Notes under the pieces: generated by a model
The model's input: the letters and a program-made list of their open reading frames with translations, nothing else
Told to the model about the DNA's origin: nothing
The model's database searches: none
Shown here: piece after piece, positions 39,046 to 53,400 of the stretch
How the letters are laid out: the number at the start of each line of letters is the position of its first letter
Numbering within the stretch: position 1 is the stretch's first letter
Position numbers and translations under genes: made by a program
From: Phoronis australis
Taxonomy: Eukaryota; Phoronida; Phoronidae
Assembly: GCA_002633005.1 (NCBI GenBank)
Contig: NMRA01000457.1
Location: forward strand, 162,145-226,144
Direction of reading: 5' to 3'
Length of the DNA stretch: 64,000 nt

Positions 39046-40458
39046 TTACACCAAAGTTTCCAGCACTGACATGTCGCTACTATGCATAGAGCTAAGGCCT
39101 GTGTCCGAGTCGTTGTCGCTGCTCAATCGCGTCGCCTTAAGCTTTTGTCCGACATTTAGCTCTGCCAAAACTTGTATCTCACTCGGAGACGGACAACTAT
39201 TATAGCTGTCTTCCCTCGAGTGAGTATCGACAGGCTGTATATCCAATGGTGGCAGGTGCTTCACTGCAGGGTAATTTTCATGTCCACTATCCACTGTTGT
39301 TTGAATTGCGTCCCGAGGTATGCTGTTCAGCTGTTGGCACCATTTTTCACAAGCTTTACGGTTTTCCTGTCTCGAAACATCACGATATTCCGAAGTGGAG
39401 CTCGGCAGTTTACACGAAAGCTCCTGATCAGTGAATACTCCGGATTCAGATTCAACGTTTTCGTAAAGATAGTCATTGCGTTCGATCTTGTAAGCCGAGG
39501 TAGGCACTGCATCACTACAGGAAACCACATACGTTCCGTTCAGGTCACAGTCGGACGTACCATATCTTTCGCAAGGGCTAGAAATTGCTGCAGGTCGTTC
39601 CCAATAAAACAGTCGACTTATACCCGACGACACGTTATATTGTCCACTAAGAGGAATATCACTGTCGTGTTGGAATACTTCTCCGTTTTCAGTGTCCGAT
39701 TCAATTTCAATTGGGGTAACTGAACGAATGTTATCTTCCAACGAAAACGAAACGTGTTTGTGTTTTGAAGTTTTTCGCGTAACGTCAAATGGTTTAGCTT
39801 CTTCTGTCTCGTTTTCTATGACACTTACTTGCAGCGACAAATCGTGAATTTTCTGTTCTTCGTCCAAAAGTTTTTCCCCAAGTTCCAAAATTTTTTCACA
39901 CCACTCCATGTACTGTTCGCGTTCTGACATGGTCAGATCTGCTAAATCTGGGCACTTTCTGTCTATTTCGTAAGCTTGTTGGACGTAATCGCTACCGTCC
40001 TGACTGGCTCTTCGCAAGTGAAGATCCGTTTCGTGTTTCTCAATTTTCGAGTCCAGTTCATCCATACGTTGCATTTGCTCAGCGATAACCTTCTGTTGGT
40101 CCATTATTTGCATAGTTAGCTCATGTACAGTGTACTCCTCTAAAACTTTCAGATTTCTCTGCTTACGACTAGATTTCGTTGACCGGGACTTACGCAGATT
40201 TCCACTATTGGATTTCTGAAGTACGAATTGAACATTCTGCTGTTCCGACCTCCATGATTTCCAAGTCTTTGTTATCTTAGTCCTGTCCGGAAGTCGTCTT
40301 TCGACGTCTTTCCATTTCTCGTAAATTGCCCATTCGTATCCATTTACAATCCCATCGGCAACAAGAAGGGCATATATTACATCACCACAAGTAGTCCGTG
40401 ATGTCAAACCAGTCATAAGTATTTCTTCGCCATTAAATGTAACCGGAATCGACGTCAT
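39046..40458 (-). CDS. N-terminal RASSF family protein (RASSF9/10-like), 470 aa
   Basis: One coding exon from ATG at 40458 to TAA at 39046. Residues 1-82 form a Ras-association domain: LMTGLTSRTTCGDVIYALL, then YEWAIYEKWKDVERRLP and KITKTWKSWRSEQQNVQFVL match the RASSF7-10 class, closest in feel to RASSF9/10. There is no C-terminal SARAH helix. Residues about 104-150 and 180-220 are Gln/Glu/Leu-rich and predicted coiled coil. The rest is acidic and Ser-rich, with a KHVSF motif at 234-238 that fits PP1 docking. Such proteins act as cytoplasmic or centrosomal scaffolds linked to Ras-like GTPases; the exact partner is unknown here. An acceptor, TTCTTTTCTAG, lies 21 nt upstream of the ATG, so a 5' non-coding exon exists. 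An earlier in-frame TTG is not used. The gene is convergent with the receptor gene. Confidence 0.88.
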   Translation of the reverse strand: MTSIPVTFNGEEILMTGLTSRTTCGDVIYALLVADGIVNGYEWAIYEKWKDVERRLPDRTKITKTWKSWRSEQQNVQFVLQKSNSGNLRKSRSTKSSRKQRNLKVLEEYTVHELTMQIMDQQKVIAEQMQRMDELDSKIEKHETDLHLRRASQDGSDYVQQAYEIDRKCPDLADLTMSEREQYMEWCEKILELGEKLLDEEQKIHDLSLQVSVIENETEEAKPFDVTRKTSKHKHVSFSLEDNIRSVTPIEIESDTENGEVFQHDSDIPLSGQYNVSSGISRLFYWERPAAISSPCERYGTSDCDLNGTYVVSCSDAVPTSAYKIERNDYLYENVESESGVFTDQELSCKLPSSTSEYRDVSRQENRKACEKWCQQLNSIPRDAIQTTVDSGHENYPAVKHLPPLDIQPVDTHSREDSYNSCPSPSEIQVLAELNVGQKLKATRLSSDNDSDTGLSSMHSSDMSVLETLV

Positions 40459-40479
40459 GGCTGGCAAGATTTCCAAATT

Positions 40480-43400
40480 CTAGAAAAGAAAGAGAACTCT
40501 GTTATTGCCGAAATCACAATAAAATATGTTAAACATTTAGTAGCTGATATTAAAGCCACGTGCCGTGCCATCCTTGAGAATCATTGTTTTGGGTAGAACC
40601 CTTTGATTAAGATCTTTGATATTGCGAATTATCGTTGCTGGTAACCTATCGTCCCACCAAGGATTGAATCTAGGCACTGCTTCAATAGCGTGACTTACTC
40701 CAGTTTGAAGTTAACTGCTTTGGCTTGATTCAATTAGCGTGGGATTTAGGAAGTGGCAGAACGCCTTGGCTTAACGATAGATGTCACTGCGTACAATTGC
40801 CATTCAGATCAAAACGCAGGTTTATATTACAGCTTTTCAAAAGCTGAAAAACTGGGACATTAAAATCATCTTAGCGAAACAACGAACATTAGAACAAATG
40901 TCGCTGTGCAGTTCATAACTGATTCAAAGACAGCCCATCTACTGCCATTTTGATGAAAATTTCAGGCAGTTTGAGCAAAGACATCAGAGTGAACCATTTG
41001 ACCACGGCTCCATGGATTGCTACAAGGTCTGTGAACCTTGTTCATAAAGTCTTTTTGTTCATCCCTCAGCATATTTAGACGACCTAATTTGTCTCATTCA
41101 AACACATGCCACTTTTAATATGCAGAGGCAGTAGAGCAAGACTTCTCTTCAGACAGCATTCATTTGATAGAAGATTTCACTTGGTGACCTGAGAAAAGTT
41201 GTGGCTAATGGTGAAAAGATTTCAATTCTTTCCCAGGCGAACAGCAAACATTATTATTGAGCGAATCATTAAGCACTTGCACAGCAAACAAAATACAAGT
41301 TATGCACAGCGTCGCAATTTCAAACAATAATTTCAAGAGACCGGAGGTTTAATTGCGTCCTAAGTTGTTATTCTCGAGCATAACAATATACAACCTATGG
41401 CATTATTGAGTTCCAGAAATTATTGAATAATCACTGCTATGCCACGACAACTAAATATTCGACCTTTGTCGAAATGCTTTAAGTTAGTAAGATGTTATGA
41501 CGGTCTGGCCTTCGTGGATTGGTCAGTGAAAAATAAAATGTCAGTAGAACCTTGTAATGTTACGCAACTGAGGTCTAGACCTTTTACGGACAATTCTGTC
41601 ACGTGGGGTTGTTGTTTGTTCAGTAAAGGCACTTGTACTAGCAGGCATAATACATGAAATTTCTAAAAAAAATGCGATAAGCAGTGAAATGTAACTGCGT
41701 AAGATAAGTATCGAAAGATGTTTTGACACTTTAAGCTTCACGACATCCAGGAGCACGTTTTTCTTGGTTTTATCAACGAGTGTTTTCACTGACAAGACTT
41801 TAATTGCTAAACCTGAAACGTGGCCTCAACCTTATGGTGTCCAAACGGTCACTTGGTCCAGAGCAGGTGATCCCAGTTCCAGTCAATTCAAACTATACAA
41901 TACGGGCAAATTAACGAATTTGACATGCTTGCGTCCAGTGCCGTGGGTAGTTCACTACAGTTTGGACAGCAGTGCATCTAGAAAATTAGGACATCAGCCC
42001 ACGAAGAGAGTGGACTCGAAACAAGAACCCGTTTGTAGGGAGCATCGATAAAAAGTCGTAAGAATTCTTGGGCTGGTGAACTTTAACCCATTGGTCCTGA
42101 TACAACACAAGAAGAGAAGCCATGCTCTCAAAAGCGAGTATCTTTTGCAGTGAACGTTTCAAAAATATAGCTAATGCAAATGAAATCCTTGTGTAGTGAA
42201 AAAGAACACGTTTTAGAGTATCGAGTTAGTATCTGTCACTAAGACAGTACGGGGTTCGTGGGAAGTCCCAGACTCCCAGCCATCTACTGATTCAGAAACC
42301 AATTTCAATTCAAAGGAAAAAAACGTGGTGACGTTGCTTTCGAAAAGCAAACTTTCTTGTAAAGAAAGTCGCGGTTTTTAAAACCAGAACATGATTCGTC
42401 GCGACTTCAACATAACTCATTTCCCACGGCCGTCATCCTTCGTCACCTATCGTCATCAACATAGCTCACCTCACACGGCCGGCATCCTCTGTTACCTATC
42501 GTCACCAAGACATATTTTGATCCCGGGTTCACAAATTCCATCTTATCTCCAAGTCGTTCCTAGTCCCCACTACCTCTAACTCGCTACGCCACTTCCTCAA
42601 TGGAATACCGTATTTCCCGATGAATCCACTTTGAGCTAGCGATGCACCCCAGGAGGAACAGAAAACCAGTTTGCTAACCAGGCAACTGTGATGGCGTAAT
42701 AAACCAAAAAATGGGTTATATTTCCCCAATTAACAAACAGTAGGTAGCGCCCATGGATTAATACGACACTCACTGTGCAAGACAATTTAGAATCAACAAA
42801 GTGCAGAATGTGCCGACGATTTGAAGAGCCTCAGACAGACTACACCAGTCCGTTGCAAGAGTTGCCAATATTACCACTGCCATCACGTTCATTCACACAA
42901 TTCAAATACACATTTGGTCCCTTTCCGATAATCTAACTGAGTAGTATGCTTGACAAATGCCATAATAAGGCTAGAACATGAACACCTGGTCGCTTTTTCA
43001 AAATTGCTTTCATTTCCAAGCCAATAGAACAATATTAAGTAGCAAATGTGATTTTCGCTGATGATGGAAAATAAAAGTAATCCGTAACTGATTGACAGTA
43101 AGTCTTACCACTGGAGAACGCGTAAAGTAAAACACTCTTCACTGCTTAGGTAATGATCCCCTTTAGTATCGCACAAACTATTCGTCGCATACTTCTAGGA
43201 CTTCGACTAGTCAATGTCCTCTTGGCCAACACGACCGTCCAGGGCACGCCCGTCCAGCAAATGACCACGTTTTGGTCTTATTTACATGTTTTCAGGATTT
43301 CACGTGCTAATCCCTTTGTGTACACATCACAAAGCGTCTCAATGTTACAGCAATCAATGAGTGAATATTTAATGTAAACAAGTTAGGTGAATAATGCTTT

Positions 43401-46400
43401 ATAAGACTGGTGATCAGCTATTGTGCGCACGACGTGTCCACAATACAAGTTAGAGCAAGGCTGTGAAATGCCTCTGTTTAGACCGATTAAAAAGGCATAC
43501 AGACTCCACATAAAGGGTAGCAAGAAATAAGCGTGGGAAAATTTGCCGGTAAAAGGATAGTGAAAAACAACAGAGCGCTGAATGGAATCAGAAATTTTGT
43601 TTGCGACCTGAGTTTCCCCTGACTTTGTTACGAAACACAATAGCGGAAATACATAATAAGGTCTTGTGATGCGATCTATAAGGGCAGAATCCCGAAGTGC
43701 CTATTGTACATAAAAGTCAAAACCCAACTGCGAAGACTTTATCAGATGGATCATCTCGATAACAATCATTAGTTCTCCGAATGGGTCTCAGTTTCTAAGG
43801 AAGAACCGGGAGTTTGTTTTTCCAGTGCCACGACACTTCTGTGATTACCCCCACGCGTTGGCTTACTACTATAGTGTTTACGGAGTCTGAAAAGATATTG
43901 TTGTCCGAAGCACAAGCACGACGGTTTGCTGGTTTGGACGAGTTTAAAGCTTGTAGCAGGTTTAGGGCGACCACAAAAACAATATGCAAAACAAAGTTAG
44001 GCCATATGAGTTCCCAACACCTTGCACTGTCTGCTGTCGAAACCCATAAAACTTAATGAACCGTGTATCGATGAACCCTAGCTGTCCCTCTCAAGTTGCA
44101 CAACAGTAATGTTAGCTTTACGCTTGCGCCTTACACAACGTTTCAGCAGTAAACAGGTAGACAAAAGGACGTTAAACAGCTCGCGGATAACGAAAGGCTA
44201 ACGACGAGGCTAACGACCACATATTTTAATCGCGGATTTTGACCAGGGAACAGTACAGTAGTTACGGGGTCAGACACCGACTTGCCCCAAAAAGCCGGCT
44301 TGTAAACAACACGTGCGGGATTCGAATGAACGGGCCATGAAATAAAAGGTTTTAATCAAGTGAAAAAGATTAATTAAAATCACATATGAACGCAAAAACT
44401 ATGCCAAGTTTGATCAAAAATTGAACTCGATAGCAGAGGTCGAGATAAGGATTGTGTTTTTTTTTAACTTTCTGTCACTAACGATGCAGCAAATTCTGTC
44501 GTGGCGCCACCTTACGTCATGTTGCAAAGTAAATGTCACATTACTTACGGCTACTGTTGCTATACGTTTCTATGTAATAACAAACCGTCATGCGTGGTAC
44601 AAATCATGTCTTACAATTAGTTACAAATTCGCTAATGAACAGGACTCATTTTCACTGCTTAAAAAATGTCAAGGACTATGGAGTAGTTTTGACCTTTTTA
44701 TTTCAATTATTAAGCAGTCTGAAAAAAAGTTTTCAATACATCAAATTTTGCATACAGGTCACTCATTCTGAAGACTAGTTTGTAATTTATGTGTGATCAA
44801 TTTAGAAATAAAATCTGGGGAAATTAAATATTAATGGTCTTTTCTTTACGTTATCGTTTTCCAAATAAGGAATATAAATAGGTAAATAAAACAACAAGAA
44901 TGGATCAACTGAAATTTTCGGAAACTTGAACGTACTGCCACTTCTTGGTTACTAGTGACTTTTTTCTGAAAAAGAAATTACGGACTTTTGTCTTCTGGCT
45001 AACGATGCATACATATTTTCGAGTGAACAATGCCCGTTCTTACGTATGTTTCGAATAATTTTGTTTTCTTTTAGAATAACTCTTCCGGAACACATACAGG
45101 GTACGAATTTAATCTTTTAAATTTCATTTGCAGCCAGTGAAGTTCGCTGACTTCGAGAAGGTTTGCAGCAACTAAAGAAAACAATTTTTATGCAATACAC
45201 AGCTGACACTGAGTAGATAACTACCTGGTTGTTTTCGAGGTAGAGGTTGATCAATACGCATTTGTTAATATTGGCACTTGCACAACGTATGTCTTCGACT
45301 GACCTTATAATGGTTGTTTCATGACAATGAAAATAATTAGCGCTCCCGCGGTGAAGAGCAGGCTGTAAGTAGTCGGTAGTTTGTAAATCACTCCACAGGA
45401 GTCTCTCAAAAGAATTTGTGATGAACGAATGTTTAACTACTTGAACGCAAGTCCGCTGGTTATGCAATGAAATACAACATCGTCATTGCATCCGTATTTT
45501 GCAGTCCTGCTGGTGGCAATAAAAGAGTCGTTGAAAAGTCCAAGGTCCTGTTACGTCACTCAAGCCACGTGCAGCTCCAGCATGCGTTGTACGCCACTGC
45601 CAAGCCATAAACATTGTCAGTTGCCTCGGCTTCAAGGTGACGTGTTCGAATCTCCGTTATGAGCTCTTTCCAGTCACTCAAAATAACAGCGACAAGAGGT
45701 GTATTCAGAGAGTTTGAGAAATGTAGACAAAAATACTAAATAACTGCCGTCGTGTCGTCCTTACCGTTCACACACTGACTGCCGAGAGTACGCATTATTT
45801 AAACTAGATCATCATACTGTATAAGACCTTTAAAAACTCGTTTTAGATACGACTTTACCGTTTCACTGAATTACTTAAATACAATCGAAGAATGAGTAAA
45901 TACTACTTAAAAACGTTCAAACTCCTCGTGAGTTTATACCGCAGAGGCGTTGAATTGTTTGGTTTCAAAAACATGTTTACCGAGTTTGCCAATTGCCTTT
46001 GAGAAGTAATTTTGCGATATGGTTTGTTGCGTTAAACAAGCATGCCTTCAATATTATGAATTATTTACCTTGCTGGCTATGCGTTATCGATCCGACTCAT
46101 AATCATTCATAAAAAATCACGAGGATTAGCTGACGAACGGAGAAAGGTAACGAAACTGAGATTTGAAAATGAGAAAGAAGCATTCTTTTAAATGTGCATT
46201 CCAAGCTTTGAAGTTGTTAGAACACGAAATTCGGCCTTTACATGGTCAGTTTCACTCAACTTAAATGTACACAATGACAACTTTGTGCGTTGATCGTGTT
46301 GCGAGTCTTTCTGTAGCTTCGCGGTGCCACGAGTTATGCTTAGAAATGCTTACCGTAATGCAACGTCACTGTTAAGAATTCGGCATGTATTGAACGAAAT

Positions 46401-47350
46401 TTCTTTAAACCGTTGATTGGCACACTGCGATGCAACGAATTGCTCTTATATGTAATAGAAACTCCGATACCAGAGGCTTCGGTACGGTCAAGGTTCGCTG
46501 ACATCGAAGTTTGATGCGCGAGTTGTTGAAGTTATCTCCAGGAATCGTTTCAAAACGCCATGCGGATGTATTTTTTAACTTGAAGTATCGTGTATGTGGT
46601 CAAATAATAAATGAAATGAAGTGCTTATAGTTGTAGATTGGAGAATATTTGAAACAAAATATCAAATAATACAACAAAACATTCTGTTATTGACAACGAC
46701 ACCTGCCGATAACCTCGTCGACACCGAAGTTAACCGTTCTTACCAACCGACAATCGCTAAAACATCGACGCGTCGACGTTTGTATGCACAGCCCTTCACA
46801 GCACGCTTTGCCGCAAAACACTGGTTTGGTTGGATTAACTACAATCCTCTTTTTCATTTCCACAGTGTGATAATAACGGTTCTCCTAGTTTTCTTTTCTT
46901 TTCACAATCCAAATGAACGACACAAGCATTCGTTTCACACAGTGTCCAATGCTTTCACAAGTCGATTAAATACCTGAAAAAGCTCGCAGGTATTGTTTCG
47001 CAGTTTTACTTCAAATGAAGAAAATTCAATCATGCAACGCTAATTCCTAGCTTCGGCTATTTTGCTCACAATATGACAGTCAAATGAAAGTTTCATGATT
47101 GTGGAAAATGTAGTTCATTGTTCCTGTGGTCCGTACAGTCGGGTGTTATTGTGACACTGTAGTAAACCGTAACGAGGTGGGCAGTTATAAATACTAAACA
47201 ACTGAAGACTATTTGAATTACTTGTTTGAAAAACAACCTTACTTAGAATAAAAGTCGTAAGAAATCAACGACGAAATGCTTCTGAAAAACCTACGGCGTA
47301 TCATGTCAAACAATAAGACTATGTCATAAAATGCTGTGAAATCTCCTTAC
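40480..47350 (-). other. Probable 5' intron of the RASSF-like gene
   Basis: Begins, on the minus strand, after the candidate exon donor GTAAGG (47350) and ends at CTTTTCTAG (40480). Short open frames at 41.4, 42.4, 43.2, 43.8, 44.4 and 46.6 kb carry no domain signal. Otherwise nothing is recognised. Confidence 0.4.
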
Positions 47351-47401
47351 CTCAGAGGTTGATTCAACCAGCCGCTACAGTCACCATTTAATGTTAACCA
47401 C
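47351..47401 (-). other. Candidate 51-nt non-coding 5' UTR exon of the RASSF-like gene
   Basis: On the minus strand TTTTTTTTTGTTTGCAG precedes and CTCTGAG|GTAAGG follows, both strong splice sites. Spliced to the exon at 40479, all frames meet stops before or at the RASSF ATG, so it would be untranslated. Assignment rests on position and splice-site quality only. Confidence 0.4.
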
Positions 47402-50400
47402 CTGCAAACAAAAAAAAATTTAAATTTTCAAATCGCGGAGTTATAACTATCCATCAACCGTGACAGGTAGTCATCTCAATATGGGAGTCGACAAACCGCG
47501 CAACGTAGACTTTGTCATTAGCAATTTATGGTATGCTATAATGTCTTAAATGTCGAGATACAAAAAATGATTTTTGGAGAAATCAAGCGAAGTCTTGTTC
47601 AAGCGTTTAGTAATGCACACACATGTAGTTTCCTTTCTTCAGAAGATTTTGAGAGACAGAGAGCTGCGCAGCACCTGAAATGTCTAATAAGTTCCACACG
47701 TTTCGGGATTTCCCGTATAGTGCTGCAGAAACCGCTTTGATTACATCATACTATCACGAAAACATAGCGTCAGATTTATAAAACTATTGCACTTCTAACA
47801 AAAAATCTCATACACCGCTGCTGTACGTTTGACATATCCATTCAACAATTCCTTCCTAACCAGTGGAGAGTTCCTGGTGGTACAATCTTGATCCCTTACA
47901 AACAGAAATGCTACACGTCGCGTGCGCAGACGCGAAACATCGAAAGGAATGCCGTACACCTGTCCGTCCGGGGTCGTAATCATGTGAATAAGAGGATGCC
48001 AATGTCCGAAGTGGGTAAATATTCCACGAAATAGTGCAGCAATAACAAGATCACAATACCATTAAGCTACAACGACAATACGCGTGCGTGACCGTCGGGT
48101 GACCACTGGTTAGACAATCAAGAATGCATTTGGACAATCGGACATTCGAGGATTGAATATTTCTTCACGACAACAGCCGTCGGTAGAATAGCAGTCGTAT
48201 ATAATTCGCCTGAGAGACACTTGAGATCGGATTTACGAGCCAGTGTGGGCGTTTGTACTGAGTGGGGAATGTCAGGGGCCCAGGGGTGATGTTGCCAAAT
48301 AATGGATAAAGAGGTGTACTCGTGTAGTCCACAGAACAAATTAGTACACACTAAGTGATGCAAAACCTGTCTAGCGATAACAACCCCCAGCCATCTCTCG
48401 TCGTCGTTCACCCAACTGAGAGTGATAGTTGAAGGAGCAAAATACTCGTCAGAGTTTGAAGCGCATTCCTTACTTACCTTTCCGAAAGGAGAGCCTCGAA
48501 TCTACACACAAATCTGTGTTATTCAAATTAAATATCCCCGATGATTTGTTTCACTTTTTGTCCATTCATTTAGTAGACGATGAACAAAAACTTTACGTGC
48601 AGATATCAATTCACGATTGGCAATATATGCACCTGACCACAACGACTCTTCATTTCCCCTATGCATGTACATCAAGTCACATCCGAGATTGTATATATAT
48701 ACGCTCTATTACAAATAGTTGTACAATATAAAATTATTGAAAAACACATTAAATTCACATTAGGAACTGGAGCGTGAACTCACCGTACCTGGGCACTGCA
48801 ACGCTTAAATCGCGTTTTCGCCTATCAAGTCGGAAATTATAGGGTGATTGGAACAAGCTGTCGATATGTTGTTTATAAACAAGCCGGTAAACTAACCATG
48901 TTTTCACTTGCAGGCGCCTTAGGCTAAGGTTAATGTCACGTTCACCACGAATTGCCGTGCACTGAATATCCCTAAATGTTTTACAAGGAACTCCTCGCAA
49001 AACAAACCTAAGAAGCAAACTATACTAAGGAGAAAAGCGAGTAAATCAGTATCCTGCAAGTCACGGGCATACATGTAGTTTGCAAGGATGGAGGTGGGCA
49101 CTATGACATAAAAGGTACATGTCAACCCAGACCGCCTCGTCCACGAGCAGGCTCACCAAGAACTGCCAAACATATTATGGAAATCGAGGGCATTTCGTGA
49201 GTCCTCTAGAAATAGTTCAGCAAAGAACCGTTTCGAACGGAAATAAAGCACAGTTATCAAAAGTATATTGGTCGCTTAGCATTGCTTTTACTGTCTAAAA
49301 TTACATGATAATGTTCTACTTTTTCGTCTGAAAGGTGATAACTAAGGCCGCGGTATATCATTAACATTTTACCCACAAGGCTTGGCTCACAACGTAAATG
49401 CATGTCAACGGCACTAGGTGGGGCTCCGGCTGTTATCCGCTAAGAGATGTCAAACAGTCAAATCTGCGACATTTCTTTAAGACAGCATACAAAATGAAGT
49501 AATCCACCTTATGAATGTTAAAATTTCAAAGTTTAAATCTGTGAAATTCTAAAATATTTGTAATTCAGCAATTGAAACATCAAATTAATGCACAAGTATT
49601 GTTTTGTAACTATAAGTGCGCAGTTTCTTAACCTGAACCATTGTGTGCTTATTCATAACTGGTTTCAGTAATTTGGCATTTCTTAACCTGAACCATTGTG
49701 TGCTTATTCATAACTGGTTTCAGTAATTTGGCACAAATTTGACGAATTTTAATTCTAAACACAAATCAGTTCATATTTTCAAATGAGAACGTTTTCGTGG
49801 TTTAAAAACAGCTCATTATTCGCCAACGTTTCATTTACTCTCCATAATCAATACTAACGACACTGGCCTTGACTGCTCGTGATTGTTGAATTTCTGTTGG
49901 AACAAAACAACCGAGTGTTTTCTATCAGAAACATTTACGCGATAAAAAGTAAACCTGGCCAAGGTTGTAGCATTACATGCTGTTGAATGCGAGAAGCAAC
50001 GAACACAACTCGATACGACAGCGTAAGAAAATATCAAGGGGTCACAACACACTCGTTGACAACTACAGCCGATTACGTCAGTGTCGTTGCACGACTACCT
50101 TCGAGTATGTGCACAATTATGTACTTTATACAGAATTTCTCCGTACTAAGAGGAAGTAAAATCTGCAGAAAAGTCAGTTGGGTCATATTTTGGCAACGAC
50201 CGGGTCAAGGGCAAATTTTGTCGTCGAAAAATCATCGGGTATTTATAAATGCATGTGCACTGGATACACCGTGAATAAATTAAACGCGTCACTGAAAGCC
50301 TAAGCTGTTGTTCTGTAAAATGACGAAAATTCGATGAAGGTAACAAAGCATTGATTTAATTAGTTATCTCCTTATGCTTGATGCACCTCGTAAAGTTGAC

Positions 50401-53400
50401 TAGTTTTCATCATAGATTAGAATACTCCGCTCTAATCGTTCCCATGATTCAATGCTCATGTAAATGACTTGTGGTTATGAAGCATCGAAGGCCGGCCCTC
50501 TCAAGAAGGTCAAGGAATACTCTGTACAATAATTGTCCTTTACTTTTAATTCCACAATTATATCCTTCGGGTAGCAACACCTTTATGTGTTCCTTATCGG
50601 CGTGTACTGTGCTACTGTTCGTAAATGAATGTGCGGTACGAATGCAAATCTTACATAACTGCACATATATTTTCGTATCGCTTAATAATTCATTATGTAC
50701 AGAATTATCATAAAATAACAAACATGTTAGTCAACTTACTTGTCCTTCCTAATAAGGAAGTCAATAATGTTCGAAACTTGAACGTATTTTTCGTCTTAGG
50801 AAGCCGATTGCGGGCTGGAGGCCGGGAAGAGGCCAAAGTCGACGGGAGTGTAGGTTTCTCAGTGAGTCCTATCAGCTTACAGTAATGTAAACGTGACTAG
50901 AATAGTTCAATAAAAGCTGACACGTAACATCTCAAAGAACCTTGGACAATTTCGAGAGAAGATTACTCTGTGAATGTGTCTTTTGCAGGCATTTCTTGCG
51001 TCTGCTGCAAAGCTTATTATTTTGAAAGCACTTCTCGAAACTCGTCGGGGTACTCCTCCAAATGGTGGGCTTCGGGCAAGGGGGAGAGGGTGCAGCCGTG
51101 CAAAATAAAGAATAAGACGATACAATGTCCAGCTGGGAACTGGAGAAAAACGGGTGCCCAAGACCACACCGAACAAAAAAAATCCTACCTGAGTAAAACA
51201 ACAAAACCTGAGGAGATGGCACACCACCAACCCGTCTTGGCGGCAGCGTCCCTATGACTGAAACTCTCCTGTGTGACACTACCTCGTTCTCAAATGTCTC
51301 GCATAGCGAATGAAGCATTTCATAAACTATTCTGAGTCGTTTTGATTTCTTGAATAATTTTCTATAAAAGGGGTCTAATTTGTAGTGAAACTCGTCGTAA
51401 TTTGCACATAACAGTTCGGTATTATATAATAATCTGTGAATTTGAATCGAAATGTCATCTCGTTAACATTCTTACTGCAAGCAGAGTTATTGAAGGTTTC
51501 TGCTACAGCAGTCAAACCATTCATATCACGTCTCGGCCACAGGTGTCATATTCAGATGTTACACCGTACACTTGACATGACTGGTGGGATCGCACACGCA
51601 ATTAGGCAGCGCAGTAATTATAGGTTATCAAACTCAAGAGACTGGCTGGAAAACTAGAAACCAGTAATTTGAGAGCAAGGAGAATGGTTACACGTTTGTG
51701 AAACAGAAAAAAGATCGCACAACAGTTCCCCCTGGAATGTTGGTGATTGAAAAAGAACTTGTTCAAACGTTTGTGAACCATGGCGCGGTACTGGCCATTT
51801 CCGATGATTGAGGAATGAAAAGTCTCCGATTGTATCAAGTCAGGTTGAGATTTTTAAAGGAACGTTCTTGGTTTCACGGTTTGGAATTTTTATCGAATGG
51901 GAGACACTTTTTGGGGTTACTGACTTTGAAACAGATGCATAAAACAACAAAATGTGTTGTTTTGTGAGTTTATTACAAATGACCAATTCTCGCCGTTGCG
52001 TGCCAGACATTCGCTAAAATCAAGACTGGTGTCTTTGGATACGCTTAAAGCATTCTGCTTTTTAACGCGTGGTATTTGGCTCGGCGACAAAGCATTGGGC
52101 TGTTATTGTTCAGCTATTGGGTTCGATTTCCCGCTGCTGCTAATTTCTGTAAAACACCTTTCCAGCCGAGAATATCCCTTTAAATGACAAAAACGAGAAA
52201 ACAATTATTATGCAAAGCAACGAGCAAAACACCACTGATAGAAAACAATTACTGACCTGACAGTTCCCTTAGCGAGAAGCGTACAAAAGTGCTCACCTAA
52301 CTGATTGTCATAAACCAATGACTTAAATTTAAACATAAACCACCACAGGCAATGAGCCCAATCCGAACCAAGCCCACGATTGTTGTGAGTCATCTTGAGA
52401 GACAAAATAGACAGATATAAACACGAATGTTTTTGGAACCGAAAGTTAAGACCTTGTAAAAACACGTGGAACCTGTAAACACATCCGCGACACACTTATC
52501 ATCGCTGTGTCTAAAACTTGAAATGGAAAATTGGCGGAATGAAGCAGATCTGCTATTGTCTCGTCTGCAAACAACCATCAACTTGACTGGTCGAATCTAA
52601 ATGATGCGTCTGACAGTTATTAAAACAACTCCATTGTGAGTAGCGTGAAATAAATTGAAAACATTTATACAATGATCTTATATGTCTGTTTATACCCTGA
52701 GGACAAGCACAGATTCTTGAAGCGCTATTGTATATAGTTCAGAGAATGAATTCATTCACGATTCGCGTGTAAAGCACATCAACAGGTCTCATTGAATGTT
52801 TTACAACGGATGTTTTGGATAGGCACAAGGATAGCCAACACTGCAACACCTTAAGCAATAACAAGTACAATATCGAGCTATGTTAATTGAAATTTGAAGC
52901 GATGAGTGTAATTCAAGATGCGTAAATTGTTTTTCCTGAACACAACAGTTATGAGATTTAAGTCGGTGGTCATGCCCTTCAAAATCGAGTTCCGTAATCG
53001 ATGGTTTTGAAAAATATAGCATGACAGTTTCAACATGTAAGAGAGCCGGAGGCAGAGAAAGAGGGGGGCGAGTGACAAGACCGAGACAGCCCAGTGCGTT
53101 ATTGTTACCCACTTGGAAGGTCATGTTACGACTTACCTTGAACAACGCAGTTGTCAAGAACCAAAAAACTCTGCTTGATCTTGTTCAGTTATTTCATAAA
53201 CCTGCACACTCTGTGGATTACGCGACACTAATTTTTCGATATCCCTACCTTTGACTAATCAATCTGCTCAACCTTGAAACAATGCCAGCCAATCACGAAG
53301 TCCGATTTCACAAACAGTCAGCCATGTTGGGTGACGTAATGCCTATTGTCATGGATTCGCTAAGCCTATTAGCCGACTAACATACATTGGATTTCTACAG

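Noticed and set aside
45620-45660. GTTCGAATC B-box-like motif
   Set aside because: No A box at the right distance and no cloverleaf.
50907-51318. Overlapping open frames on both strands, one cysteine-rich
   Set aside because: Cysteine spacing fits no module I know and no splice pair gives a phase 1-1 exon.
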